From the NCBI GenBank assembly GCA_038534295.1, contig JBCAXA010000001.1, positions 1-64,000 of the forward strand: a DNA stretch of 64,000 nt, read 5' to 3'. Below are positions 26,904 through 36,350 of the stretch, piece after piece (position 1 is the first letter of the stretch; each line of letters starts with the position of its first letter). Position numbers and translations under genes: made by a program. The stretch comes from JBCAXA01 sp038534295 (GTDB lineage Bacteria > Pseudomonadota > Gammaproteobacteria > Steroidobacterales > Woeseiaceae). The notes under the pieces were generated by a model. It was given only the letters and a program-made list of their open reading frames with translations. It had not been told where the DNA came from and ran no database searches.

Positions 26904-27659
26904 TCAACCCCAAATATCGCCCGCCGCGATTCGTCGGCGTACGTCATCGAGATCGGCTTGGGTATCGACGCCGGGACCTGGTGCTACCTCAGCATCGGTG
27001 ACGGCGATCGGGATACCGAGCGCGAACGCTCGGAGTTGCTCCAGTTTCTCGAGCTGCTCGAGCGGCGTCGGGCTGGCCTCGACGAGGCGCTCGAGTACCG
27101 CGACTCGATACGCGTAGAGACCAAGATGACGACGCGCTGCGGCAAGGGCCGCCGCCGCATCCGCACGGCCATGTGGTATGGGTGCACGGCTGAAATACAG
27201 CGCCAACCCGTCTGCGCCCGAAACGACCTTGACGACGTTCGGATTTAGAAAGTCCTCGCGCGTTGCGATCGGCGTTGCGAGCGTTGCGATACCGGCACGC
27301 GGCGTTGCATCTAACAGCGCGGCAACCTGGCGCAGCAGTGCCGGCGGCATCAATGGTTCGTCGCCCTGCAAGTTGACGACGATATCGTCGGCCGGCCAGC
27401 CGCGACGGCGTGCCACCTCCGCGATGCGGTCCGTACCGCTCGGATGATCGTCGCGGGTGACTTCGGCGGTACCGCCGGCCGCACGCACACAGTCGACTAT
27501 TTCCGCATCGTCGGTGGCCACACACACGTCCCCCAGATCGGCCGCCTCACCGCGCTGCAGAACGCGGACAATCATCGGTGTACCGACAATATCCAGCAGC
27601 GGCTTGTTCGGCAGTCGCACCGATTCGCGACGCGCCGGAATAACGATGTGGGTCTTCAT
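26904..27659 (-). CDS. kdsB: KdsB, CMP-KDO synthetase
   Basis: A 251-residue 3-deoxy-D-manno-octulosonate cytidylyltransferase, which activates KDO for lipopolysaccharide inner core assembly. Visible elements are IVIPARRESVRLPNKPL, VATDDAEIVD, DHPSGTDRIAEVA, VVNLQGDEPLMPP and YAYRVAVLERL. The start overlaps the lpxK stop by 4 bp, which supports the ATG at 27659. Confidence 0.97.
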   Translation of the reverse strand: MKTHIVIPARRESVRLPNKPLLDIVGTPMIVRVLQRGEAADLGDVCVATDDAEIVDCVRAAGGTAEVTRDDHPSGTDRIAEVARRRGWPADDIVVNLQGDEPLMPPALLRQVAALLDATPRAGIATLATPIATREDFLNPNVVKVVSGADGLALYFSRAPIPHGRADAAAALAAARRHLGLYAYRVAVLERLVEASPTPLEQLEKLEQLRAFALGIPIAVTDAEVAPGPGVDTQADLDDVRRRIAAGDIWG

Positions 27660-28660
27660 GCCGGCGACTCCGCCGGGACCAGACCAGCAAGGAGATCGCT
27701 GAGTCTGCGGCGCGCGTCGACACTCGGCTCGGCGCTGACCGGCAAGTACCAAAGCGATGCGTGGGCCGACCCGCTGAGTTTCACAGCGTCTTTTTCCGTG
27801 ACAACTACCGTCCGATCGGCCAGCTCCTTGAGGGGGAACTGATTGGCCGTCGCGTGATCGTCGAGGGCGATGGTTTGCAGCTCCAAGCCCGCACCTCTCA
27901 GCCGGTCGAAGAAGCGGGCCGGATTGCCGATCGCGGCACAGGCGACCACCGAGTGTCCCGCTAGCGCGCTGAGCGGCTGTCGTTCACTGCCATTGACGGC
28001 GCGTAACTCGTCGCCGCGCAGACTAAAGGTGTCGCCGTTTTGGGCCGTTGCAACTTGGGTCAAAACGTAATCGACGTCATTCAAGCGACTGACGGGTTCG
28101 CGCAACGGTCCTGCCGGCAGCAGGCGGGCATTCCCAAAGCCGCGCTCGCCGTCGACGACGACAATTTCCGCATCGCGAGCAAGCCGATAATGCTGCAGTC
28201 CGTCATCGGCGACGATGACGGTCGCGCCTTGCGCAATCGCAGCGTCGGCGTCCGCGCAGCGATCACTGCCTACAACGACGATGGCGCTCGTGCGCCGTGC
28301 AATGAGCGCTGGCTCATCGCCGCACAGCTCGGGTGTCGTCGTCGCCGTGACGTGCAGTGGGCCACGGCCTGCGCGACCCCCATAGCCTCGGCTGATAACC
28401 GCTGGCCGATGCCCGGCCGCCGCGAGCTGCTCGACCAACCAGATAACCAGCGGTGTTTTGCCGGTACCGCCCACGGTGAGATTGCCGACCACTATCACGG
28501 GCACGGTCGGTCGACAGCTGCGCCGCCAACCCTTTCGATACAACAATCGACGGCAGCGAACAATCGCGCCATACAGCGCACTGAGCGGGCTCAACCAACG
28601 TCCACCGGCGCGGCCGCCATACCAGACGCGCTGCGCGTAGTCGCTAATGCGGGTCGTCAT
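27656..28660 (-). CDS. lpxK: LpxK, tetraacyldisaccharide 4'-kinase
   Basis: A 334-residue LpxK that phosphorylates the lipid A disaccharide at the 4' position. The Walker A motif GNLTVGGTGKTP is at residues 59-70, preceded by a hydrophobic/basic N-terminal segment for membrane association. The conserved VIVADDGLQHYRLARDAEIVVVDGERGFGN segment is present. It overlaps msbA upstream and kdsB downstream by 4 bp each. Confidence 0.97.
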   Translation of the reverse strand: MTTRISDYAQRVWYGGRAGGRWLSPLSALYGAIVRCRRLLYRKGWRRSCRPTVPVIVVGNLTVGGTGKTPLVIWLVEQLAAAGHRPAVISRGYGGRAGRGPLHVTATTTPELCGDEPALIARRTSAIVVVGSDRCADADAAIAQGATVIVADDGLQHYRLARDAEIVVVDGERGFGNARLLPAGPLREPVSRLNDVDYVLTQVATAQNGDTFSLRGDELRAVNGSERQPLSALAGHSVVACAAIGNPARFFDRLRGAGLELQTIALDDHATANQFPLKELADRTVVVTEKDAVKLSGSAHASLWYLPVSAEPSVDARRRLSDLLAGLVPAESPA

Positions 28661-30408
28661 TGTTCGTCGCTGAATTGCAGCCGATGGAGTTTGCTGTAGA
28701 GCCCGCCCGCGGCAATGAGGTCGGCATGCGTACCAATCTCAACGATTTGACCGGCCTGCATGACGACAATGCGGTCGGCGCGCTCGATTGTCGACAGTCG
28801 ATGCGCAATGACGAGCGTCGTACGACCGCGCATCAGCTGTTCCAGCCCCGCCTGGATGTGACGCTCGGATTCAGTATCTAGCGCCGACGTTGCCTCATCG
28901 AGTATCAGCACCGGTGAGTTTTTCAGAATCGCTCGCGCAATCGCCAGCCGTTGACGCTGTCCGCCCGACAGCTTGACGCCCCGATCGCCAACGAGCGTCG
29001 CGAAACCTTGCGGCATGTTGCGCACGAATTCGCTGACGTGAGCCGCGTCTGCCGCCGCCGTGATGTCATCTTCCGACGCGCCCTCCCGACCGCCGTACGC
29101 AATGTTTCGACCGACGCTGTCGTTGAATAGCGTAACGTCCTGACTAACCAGACTGATCTGCGTCCGCAAACTGTCGAGCGAATACGCACCCAGCGCAACG
29201 CCATCGAGGCGCAGCTCGCCGGCTGTCGGCTCATAAAAACGCGGAATTAGGCTGACGAGCGTTGATTTGCCGCTGCCGGACGGCCCCACGAGGGCAACCG
29301 TCTCGCCGGGCTCGACCGTCAAATGCACATCTTTGAGTGCGGGTACGTTCGTGCCCTCGTAGGCGAACGACACGCCGTCAAATTCGAGCCGTCCGCGAGC
29401 GCGCTCAATCCGCTGCGTACCCTGATCGAGCTCAGGTGACTCGTCGAGAACCTCAAACACCGAACGCGCCGCCGCAATGCCGCGCTGCATCGACGCGTTG
29501 ATGTTTGTCAGGCGGCGCAGCGGCGGCAGCAGCAGGATCATTGCGCCCATGAACGACGTGAACGACCCGGGTGACAGTCGACCCGCGGCCGTCTCAAGCC
29601 CGGCGATCACGATGACGCCTGCGCCACCGAGCGCAAATAGAATCTGATTGACGGCAACGCCTGCCGCCTTGGCGCGGACAAGCTTCATGTGTAGCGAACG
29701 ATTGCCCTCGTTGGCGCGGGCGAAGCGACGCTTTTCGTAGTCGGCACCATCAAACAGTTTGACCACTCGATTGCCGGTAATGACCTCTTCGGTGACCTGC
29801 GTGAGATCGCCAACCGAGTCCTGGATATGGGTCGAGTAACGCCGAAACGTCCGACTCAATACTTTGACCAGAAACGCGATGACCGGAACGACCACCGCTA
29901 TGCAGGCGAACAGGATGGGGCTTTGGTAGATCATCACGCCGACGAACGCGACCAAACTGAGCGTGTCTCGAACGAGGACGACGACAACGTTCGTCGCCGA
30001 CTCGGCAATCATTTCGATGTCATAAGAGATCCGCGACAGCAGTCGACCGGATGCGCGCTCATCGAAGAATCGCGTCGGCAAGACGAGGTACTGACCCATG
30101 ACCTGTTCGCGCATGCGGTGGATGATGCGGCGACCAATCCAGCCGAGCGCGTACTCCGTGACGAATCCGGCCAGGCCGCGAAAGATGAAGACGATCAGGA
30201 ATGCAATCGGTACCCAAATTTCGAAGGGCTCGTTGTCCGCAACGAGCGCCTCATCGGTGAGCGGCTCGAGCAGCAGCGCCATCGAGCCTTCGACCGCCGC
30301 GGTTATGACCATACCGAACGCGGCGATAATCAAAACGCCGCGATGTCGATCGGTGTAACCGAGCAGGCGCCGGTACAGAGCCCGAACGTCCCCGGCTGCT
30401 TCACTCAT
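28657..30408 (-). CDS. msbA: MsbA, lipid A ABC flippase
   Basis: A 583-residue ABC half-transporter that flips lipid A core across the inner membrane. A six-helix membrane domain occupies about residues 20-320. The nucleotide-binding domain has Walker A GPSGSGKST, signature LSGGQRQRLAIARA, Walker B VLILDEATSALD and H-loop IAHRLST. It sits between exbD and lpxK and overlaps lpxK by 4 bp, the usual msbA-lpxK coupling. Confidence 0.96.
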   Translation of the reverse strand: MSEAAGDVRALYRRLLGYTDRHRGVLIIAAFGMVITAAVEGSMALLLEPLTDEALVADNEPFEIWVPIAFLIVFIFRGLAGFVTEYALGWIGRRIIHRMREQVMGQYLVLPTRFFDERASGRLLSRISYDIEMIAESATNVVVVLVRDTLSLVAFVGVMIYQSPILFACIAVVVPVIAFLVKVLSRTFRRYSTHIQDSVGDLTQVTEEVITGNRVVKLFDGADYEKRRFARANEGNRSLHMKLVRAKAAGVAVNQILFALGGAGVIVIAGLETAAGRLSPGSFTSFMGAMILLLPPLRRLTNINASMQRGIAAARSVFEVLDESPELDQGTQRIERARGRLEFDGVSFAYEGTNVPALKDVHLTVEPGETVALVGPSGSGKSTLVSLIPRFYEPTAGELRLDGVALGAYSLDSLRTQISLVSQDVTLFNDSVGRNIAYGGREGASEDDITAAADAAHVSEFVRNMPQGFATLVGDRGVKLSGGQRQRLAIARAILKNSPVLILDEATSALDTESERHIQAGLEQLMRGRTTLVIAHRLSTIERADRIVVMQAGQIVEIGTHADLIAAGGLYSKLHRLQFSDEQ

Positions 30409-30413
30409 TGCAG

Positions 30414-30833
30414 TCAGTCCTCGGTCAGGTTCACAACCGAATAACCGACTGCTTCAAAGCCGGCCTTGCCGGCGACGTCGGTCGCGGTGATGACGAGCTG
30501 AAAGCGCGCATCCGCATCAGCGCTGATAGTGACCGGCACATCGGTGTCGATGTCGAGCTCCGCCAACGCACGCACCAGCGTCTCGCGGCGGTTGTTGACG
30601 AGCTCACGGTCGTTCACGAAATAACGGCCGTCCGCCGTCACCAGTATCTCCAGAGAGCTTGCCGGCGGCACGTCCAGCGGCGTCTGCTCTGCCTCCGGCA
30701 GACGCAAGGTAATCTGCGACTCCTTGATGAAGCTCGTCGACACCATGAAGAATATGAGCAGCAACAGAACGACGTCGATCAATGACGTCAGATTGACGCC
30801 CGGATCCTCGGTCCGACGGGGCGCGAGCCTCAT
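30414..30833 (-). CDS. exbD: ExbD/TolR family biopolymer transport protein
   Basis: A 139-residue protein with one N-terminal membrane span (LTSLIDVVLLLLIFFMVSTSF) containing the conserved aspartate of the proton path, and a periplasmic domain. The start overlaps exbB by 4 bp. It lies in the lipid A operon with no tonB, tolA or pal in the window, so its energised partner is unknown. Confidence 0.9.
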   Translation of the reverse strand: MRLAPRRTEDPGVNLTSLIDVVLLLLIFFMVSTSFIKESQITLRLPEAEQTPLDVPPASSLEILVTADGRYFVNDRELVNNRRETLVRALAELDIDTDVPVTISADADARFQLVITATDVAGKAGFEAVGYSVVNLTED

Positions 30834-31447
30834 CCTTGACTCGCGTTGCGGCGGTGGATCGCTTCAACGAGTTTGATCGATTCCTTTTCCATTTGGACGA
30901 CCAGCGTATCGATGCGGTTGCGCAGATAGCGGTAGCCGATTAGCGCCGGGATCGCGACGGTCAAACCGGCCGCCGTCGTAATGAGCGCTTCGCTGATACC
31001 GCCGGCAAGATTGCTCGGATCGCCGACGCCTTGCGTCGTGATTTCGGCAAAAACCTTGACCATACCGACCACGGTGCCGAGCAAACCGAGCAGCGGCGAT
31101 ATTGCCGCGATGGTGCCCAAGGTTTCGACGTAGCGCTCGAGCTCATGTATGACGTGACGCCCGGTATCCTCGATGCTCTCCTTCATCAGCGAGCGTTCGA
31201 AGTTGCGATGCGCTAGGGCCGCCGCGAGTATCTGCCCGAGCGGCGAACCGCTGTGCAGCGTTTGGATTTGCTTGGTGGTGAGCTCGTTGTTTTTGACCCA
31301 ACCCCAAACGCGAGCGGTCAGGTCATCAGGCACGACTCGAGTGGCCTGCAAAGTCCAGATGCGCTCCAGAACGATACCCATCGCGACAATCGCGCAAAGG
31401 ATAATCGGCAGCATTAACCAGCCGCCGGCACGGACGATCTCGATCAT
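30830..31447 (-). CDS. exbB: ExbB/TolQ/MotA family proton channel protein
   Basis: A 205-residue ExbB-type protein with three membrane segments: the N-terminal MLPIILCAIVAMGIVLERIW, a central GTIAAISPLLGLLGTVVGMVKVF, and LITTAAGLTVAIPALIGYRYL. The family motif SPLLGLLGTVVGM is clear. It forms a proton-conducting complex with ExbD, the next gene. It lies 77 bp after comEC on the same strand. Confidence 0.92.
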   Translation of the reverse strand: MIEIVRAGGWLMLPIILCAIVAMGIVLERIWTLQATRVVPDDLTARVWGWVKNNELTTKQIQTLHSGSPLGQILAAALAHRNFERSLMKESIEDTGRHVIHELERYVETLGTIAAISPLLGLLGTVVGMVKVFAEITTQGVGDPSNLAGGISEALITTAAGLTVAIPALIGYRYLRNRIDTLVVQMEKESIKLVEAIHRRNASQG

Positions 31448-31524
31448 TCTTTAGGTCTTGCGCCCCGAAGCGGCGAATATACCGTGCGTGCGCGTTGCAG
31501 ACCACCGAGGTCCTGGCACTTCGG

Positions 31525-33771
31525 TTAGTTCGCGGTGTGCCACCAACGCCTGCGCGCACGTCGTTCCCCGGCGCTGACGGTAAAACTGCGCTGACATCCG
31601 ACAATACGAATGTGACCGCGCTGCCCGGTTGACAGCACGCGTGCGCCGCCACGCTGCCAGCGGCGAACGACATCGACCGCCGGAAAGCCCCAGCGATTGC
31701 GGTAACCGGCTGACGCAATGGCAACAGTCGGCGCAACCGCCGCGACAAACCCCGTCGAAGACGAACTCGCACTACCATGGTGAGGCATGACGACGATACT
31801 GCTCGCGAGGTGCGCACCGTACCGCGCGACCAGTTCGCGCTCGGCACGCGACTCGATATCGCCCGGGATCAACAGGCTTGTTTGCCCTGCGCTCACCTGC
31901 AGCACACAGCTGCCGTTGTTGCCGCCAGAGTTGGCAACCGGCGGACCGAGAATCCGAAACTGTACGTCGTCCGCGACCCAGTTCTGACCGCGTCGACAAT
32001 AGGCGATCACACTCGCGGCCTGGTCGCCAACCAGCGTCTCACCCACCAGAGTCGATTGCACCGGCAGCTCCTGCAGAATCTCGCTCGCACCGCCGGCATG
32101 GTCATTGTCTCCATGGCTTACGATCAGCCGGTCGAGCGCAACGACGCCCTGGCGAGCCGCGAACGGCAGTATTGTGCCGGTTGCGGCGCTGCCTCCCGGC
32201 CACGCCGGACCGGTATCAATGAGCGTGGCCGTTGACCGGGTGCTTACGAGCACCGCCTGACCTTGACCGACATCGATGATGTCGGCCCAAAAACAGCCGG
32301 TTGCCGGCGTCGGCGGGTTCGCATCGCGGCCCAGCAACAGCAACGCGATGAGTAGCGGGCTGCGGCTGCGCAGCGACACCGGCAACCAGACGACAATCGC
32401 GGCCAGCGCCAAGCACAGCAGCGGCAGCTCCGGTGCGGCCGCGTCGGATTCTGCGGCCAGCCAGCGCAGTGCGGCTAGCGCGACGTGCACGACGTTGCCT
32501 AACAGCGCCAACAGGGCAGACTGGAACGGGCCGGCCACGGCAGCGACGAACAGCAACGGCACAACGACGATGCCGATCAGCGGAATCATCAGCAGGTTGG
32601 CGATAAACCCCGACCAGGGCACGAGATCGAATAGCAACAAACCCACGACCAACGATGCGCTGCCGATAAGTCCCTGATAGCGCAGAAAACGCCAGCGCGT
32701 CGCCTTGCAGCGCCTTACGCGATCACGTGCGGCAGCGAGCATCAAGAGTCCGACGGCACCGAACGACAGGTAAAACGAACTCGACAGTAGACTTAGCGGC
32801 CAATGCACAAGCACCGCGACGAGCGCCATTGCGAGCGCCCGAGCTGGGCCGACCCCGCGACCACTTACCCAAAGCGCGAGTGCGATGACGAGCATGACGA
32901 GCGCACGGCGCGTCGGCAGTGCAAAGCCGGCCAGCAGCGCGTAGCCGCTCGCGAAGCCGATGCCGCAGACGGCAATCACTGCGCGCGCTGGTCGTCGTCG
33001 GCCGAGCAACCCCGCCGTACCCAATAGGCGCCCGACGAACATACCGATCGCTGCGGCGAGGCCGACGTGCAGTCCTGAAATCGCGAACAGATGCGCCGTA
33101 CCGGTCGCGCCAGCCAGCGCGCGGACCTCTCCATCTAAGGCATGTCGCGAGCCAGTCGCCAGCGCAATCAAGACTCCGGCCGCCGCTGGCTGCGCAACGC
33201 TCGTCGCAATGGTGTCGGCGAGCCAGCGGCGCCAAAGCGCCAGCGAGCCCGGTCGCGCCGCGGTGAGCCGACGGTTGGTGGGCGCCGGCACGACGTAACC
33301 CGTAGCGTCTAGACCAACCGCGAGGGCATAGCGGGCGACGTCGAAACCGCCCGGGTTCGCCAGTCCCCGCGGCGGACGCAGCCGCACCGTGAGCTGCCAG
33401 CGCTCGCCAATCCGTGGCCGCACGTCAGACCGGTACCAAGCAAGGCGTAGCTCGCGCACGTAAGTACGCCGATCGCGCCAGCGGCACCGAAACTGCAGCC
33501 GATCGTCGGTTGCGCGGACGAAATCGACAATATCAACGACAACGACGCGTTCGGCGTTCCACTCCGTGGTAGGCCAACGTCGCTCTAACGCTGCCTGGGC
33601 TGCGGTCAGCGCCAGTAGCGCACCGCAACTGGCGGCGAATCCGGCGGGACGCCACCGACCGCGGGCGATGAGCATGATAAATGCCCCGGTAAGCACCACC
33701 GACAGGACGCTCGGCAACGCGACGGCACCGAGCACGGCCATCGCTCCGGCCAACATCGCCGATGCCTGCAC
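31525..33771 (-). CDS. comEC: ComEC/Rec2 DNA uptake channel protein
   Basis: A 748-residue protein with a soluble N-terminal OB-like region (DUF4131-type), a competence membrane domain with LFAISGLHVGLAAAIGMFVG and TRRALVMLVIALAL, and a C-terminal metallo-beta-lactamase domain (VIDVGQGQAVLVSTRSTATLIDTG, VSHGDNDHAGG, MPHHGSASSS). ComEC moves single-stranded DNA across the inner membrane in transformation, and its MBL domain probably degrades the second strand. No other competence genes are in the window. A GTG at 33771 is used; an ATG at 33756 is possible. The comEC-exbB-exbD-msbA-lpxK order is widespread in gammaproteobacteria. Confidence 0.93.
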   Translation of the reverse strand: MQASAMLAGAMAVLGAVALPSVLSVVLTGAFIMLIARGRWRPAGFAASCGALLALTAAQAALERRWPTTEWNAERVVVVDIVDFVRATDDRLQFRCRWRDRRTYVRELRLAWYRSDVRPRIGERWQLTVRLRPPRGLANPGGFDVARYALAVGLDATGYVVPAPTNRRLTAARPGSLALWRRWLADTIATSVAQPAAAGVLIALATGSRHALDGEVRALAGATGTAHLFAISGLHVGLAAAIGMFVGRLLGTAGLLGRRRPARAVIAVCGIGFASGYALLAGFALPTRRALVMLVIALALWVSGRGVGPARALAMALVAVLVHWPLSLLSSSFYLSFGAVGLLMLAAARDRVRRCKATRWRFLRYQGLIGSASLVVGLLLFDLVPWSGFIANLLMIPLIGIVVVPLLFVAAVAGPFQSALLALLGNVVHVALAALRWLAAESDAAAPELPLLCLALAAIVVWLPVSLRSRSPLLIALLLLGRDANPPTPATGCFWADIIDVGQGQAVLVSTRSTATLIDTGPAWPGGSAATGTILPFAARQGVVALDRLIVSHGDNDHAGGASEILQELPVQSTLVGETLVGDQAASVIAYCRRGQNWVADDVQFRILGPPVANSGGNNGSCVLQVSAGQTSLLIPGDIESRAERELVARYGAHLASSIVVMPHHGSASSSSTGFVAAVAPTVAIASAGYRNRWGFPAVDVVRRWQRGGARVLSTGQRGHIRIVGCQRSFTVSAGERRARRRWWHTAN

Positions 33772-33863
33772 TGTGAACGCGCCCTCTGTTTCTCGCGAAA
33801 CGAGCCGATAAACTCATCGGAGTGCCGAACTCGTATCGGACACACTACGTTTGTGGAGCCAGC

Positions 33864-34409
33864 ATGCCGCGCCGTTTTTTTCGCCAGTTCACGGTTAAAC
33901 GCGATGAGTTGCGGGCGCGCTGGTACTTGAAGCCATTCCACTCGGCGCTCGCCAACCCCAAGCTGTTTAGCGTGCAGCGCCGCAACGTCGTGCGGGCCGT
34001 GGCTATCGGCGTCTTCTGTGCGTGGATACCGCTGCCGGTGCAGTTTGTTGCAGCGACATTGGCTGCCGTTGCGCTGCGCGCCAACGTTGCCGTCGCCGCG
34101 ATCACAACGCTATTCACCAATCCGATCACGATGGCACCAATGTACTACCTCGCCTATCGCGTCGGTCAAACCCTGCTGGGGCAGCCGATTGGTCGTTTTA
34201 GGTTCGAGTTTTCGTGGGATTGGTTTACCGGTGAATTTGTCGAGCTTTGGCAACCGCTGCTCGTCGGTTGTCTGCTGCTCGGCACGGCAGCATCGCTGCT
34301 GGCAATGCTCACGCTCGATGTCGTTTGGCGTGTCTCGGTCGCCGCGACCGTCAAAGCAAGGCGGTTACGGCCGCGCCGCGCTCAGCGTATCGATTCGTCG
34401 CGCAGCTGA
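33864..34409 (+). CDS. DUF2062 membrane protein
   Basis: A 181-residue protein with the DUF2062 pattern: a basic N-terminus (MPRRFFRQFTVKRDELRARW), SVQRRNVVRAVAIGVFCAWIPLPVQFVAATLAAVALRAN, then NPITMAPMYYLAYRVGQTLLG and a further span around GCLLLGTAASLLAML. Function is unknown. GGAG lies 6 nt before the ATG. It is divergent from comEC. Its last 28 bp overlap the 3' end of the convergent lolD. Confidence 0.85.
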   Translation: MPRRFFRQFTVKRDELRARWYLKPFHSALANPKLFSVQRRNVVRAVAIGVFCAWIPLPVQFVAATLAAVALRANVAVAAITTLFTNPITMAPMYYLAYRVGQTLLGQPIGRFRFEFSWDWFTGEFVELWQPLLVGCLLLGTAASLLAMLTLDVVWRVSVAATVKARRLRPRRAQRIDSSRS

Positions 34410-35110
34410 CCCGCTTCGATTCGTGCGACGCGATCCATCGCGGCGGCGACGACGCTGTCATGCGTCACGACGACCAGGCTCGTCTTGGTGGTCTGGTTGA
34501 GCGAGAGCATCAGCTCCAACACCGTCTGTCCAGTGCCGGCATCGAGGTTACCGGTTGGCTCGTCAGCAAGCACGACGTCCGGCCCTCCGATCAGCGCCCG
34601 CGCCACGGCGGCCCGCTGACGCTCGCCGCCGGACAATTCGGCCGGTTTGTGATGCAGCCGCTCACCGAGACCAACGTCACTCAGTAGCGCGGCGGCTTTG
34701 GCCAGCGCCTCGCGGCGCGCTTGGCGCCGAATCAGCAGCGGCATCGCAACGTTTTCCTGCGCACTAAACTCTGGCAGCAGGTGGTGGAACTGGTATACGA
34801 AACCGATATGCCGATTGCGAAGCTCGCCACGAGCCGTTTCGGGCACGGCATAAAACGATTGACCGGCGACATAGACTTCACCAGCGCTAGGCCGATCGAG
34901 ACCGCCTAGCAGCTGCAGCAACGTGGTCTTGCCCGAACCCGATGCGCCGACGATTGCCAGCGTCTCGCCGCGCTGGACGTCGAGATCGACACCATCCAGC
35001 ACGATCAATTCGCGGCTACCATCGTGAAAGTGGCGTGCTAGGCCGCGCGCTGCGAGCACAGTTGCGTCGCCCTGCATCGCGGCCGGACCGCCTGGATGGC
35101 CATCAGTCAT
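34382..35110 (-). CDS. lolD: LolD, lipoprotein-releasing ABC ATPase
   Basis: A 242-residue ABC ATPase of the MacB/LolD type. It has Walker A GASGSGKTT, signature LSGGERQRAAVARAL, Walker B VVLADEPTGNLD and the H-loop VVTHD. With the LolC/LolE membrane subunits it extracts lipoproteins from the inner membrane and hands them to LolA. The ATG at 35110 overlaps the stop of the upstream lolC/E gene by 8 bp. Confidence 0.93.
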   Translation of the reverse strand: MTDGHPGGPAAMQGDATVLAARGLARHFHDGSRELIVLDGVDLDVQRGETLAIVGASGSGKTTLLQLLGGLDRPSAGEVYVAGQSFYAVPETARGELRNRHIGFVYQFHHLLPEFSAQENVAMPLLIRRQARREALAKAAALLSDVGLGERLHHKPAELSGGERQRAAVARALIGGPDVVLADEPTGNLDAGTGQTVLELMLSLNQTTKTSLVVVTHDSVVAAAMDRVARIEAGQLRDESIR

Positions 35111-36350
35111 AGCGCAGCGCCTCCGCGGGTGGAGTGGCCGCCGCGCGCCACGATGGATACACGGTCGCGACCAGTGACAGGGCCAGCGCCACCAACGCGA
35201 CAACAACAACATCGCCAGTAGCAAGTTCGGCCGGCAGGTCGCTGATGAAATACACATCGTCGGCCAACAGCTCAGTACCGAGCACGGCTTCAATACCGGC
35301 GACAATGATCTCAAAGTTAACGACGACGCCGATGCCGAGCGCGAGCCCAATGGCCGTGCCGACGACGCCGATCAACGCGCCCTGACAGAAAAACACCAGC
35401 AGAACGCTGCGCGGGGTCGCCCCAGCGGTACGCAGGATCGCAATGTCGCGCTGTTTATCGTTGACCACCATGACGAGCGTGGACACGATGTTGAACGCCG
35501 CGACGGCAACAACCAACGAAAGAATCACGAACAGTATCGACTTTGTGACTTGAATAGATCGAAAAAACGTCGAATGGCGGCGCGTCCAGTCACTGACACG
35601 CACCGGTCGCTCGAGCTGCAACGCCGCCTCGCGCACGATCGTCGAGGCAAAAAAGATGTCATCGACTTTTAGGCGCAGACCCGTCACATCGTCGCGATAG
35701 CGGAACAGTCGCGCCGCGTCGTCCAGATGAATGAACGCCAGGCGGCGATCGAATTCATACATACCGGCGTGATACGTGCCGGCCACGGTGAACCGCCGCT
35801 GTCGCGGCACGACCCCGGCGGGCGTGACGATGCCGTCGGCGATCAACAGCGTGATCGTATCGCCCGCGTTCACGTTGAGCTCAGCGGCCAGCGCATCGCC
35901 GAGCACGATGCGATAGCCGCGCGGCGTAAGCCCATTCAGTGCCCCGGGCGTCGCCAGCGAATCGATGCCAGACACGGTCCGCTCGGCCTCCGGCTCGATG
36001 CCGCGAATTTCAACGCCGCTGTAGCGCTCACCGCTCACGAGCAAACCCTGCTCGCTGATGTACGGCGCGATAGCGTTGACGCGCGGGTGTGTCACCGCCG
36101 TCGCGGCGAGATTCGGCCAATTCGACAGCGGCCCAAAATCGCCTTGAATCGTTGCGTCGGCGGACATGGCCAGCAGGCGCGTCCGCAGTTCACGCTCGAA
36201 ACCGTTGACCACCGACAAGACGATCACGAGCACGGCAACCCCGATGGCGATGCCGAGAATTGACGTACGCGAAATAAACGACAAGAAGCCGTTGCGGGTA
36301 CGGCTGCGCACATAGCGCTGGCCGACGAAGTACTCCCACGGGCTACTCAT
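35103..36350 (-). CDS. LolC/LolE family lipoprotein-releasing membrane subunit (second)
   Basis: A 415-residue protein with four membrane spans: one after a short cytoplasmic N-terminus (SRTSILGIAIGVAVLVIVLSVVNGFERELR), a large periplasmic domain, then three in the FtsX-like C-terminal domain (SILFVILSLVVAVAAFNIVSTLVMVV and following). It ends YPSWRAAATPPAEALRYD, closer to E. coli LolC. A LolC or LolE name cannot be fixed from sequence alone because the two are paralogues. It overlaps the first lolC/E gene and lolD by 8 bp each. Confidence 0.92.
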   Translation of the reverse strand: MSSPWEYFVGQRYVRSRTRNGFLSFISRTSILGIAIGVAVLVIVLSVVNGFERELRTRLLAMSADATIQGDFGPLSNWPNLAATAVTHPRVNAIAPYISEQGLLVSGERYSGVEIRGIEPEAERTVSGIDSLATPGALNGLTPRGYRIVLGDALAAELNVNAGDTITLLIADGIVTPAGVVPRQRRFTVAGTYHAGMYEFDRRLAFIHLDDAARLFRYRDDVTGLRLKVDDIFFASTIVREAALQLERPVRVSDWTRRHSTFFRSIQVTKSILFVILSLVVAVAAFNIVSTLVMVVNDKQRDIAILRTAGATPRSVLLVFFCQGALIGVVGTAIGLALGIGVVVNFEIIVAGIEAVLGTELLADDVYFISDLPAELATGDVVVVALVALALSLVATVYPSWRAAATPPAEALRYD

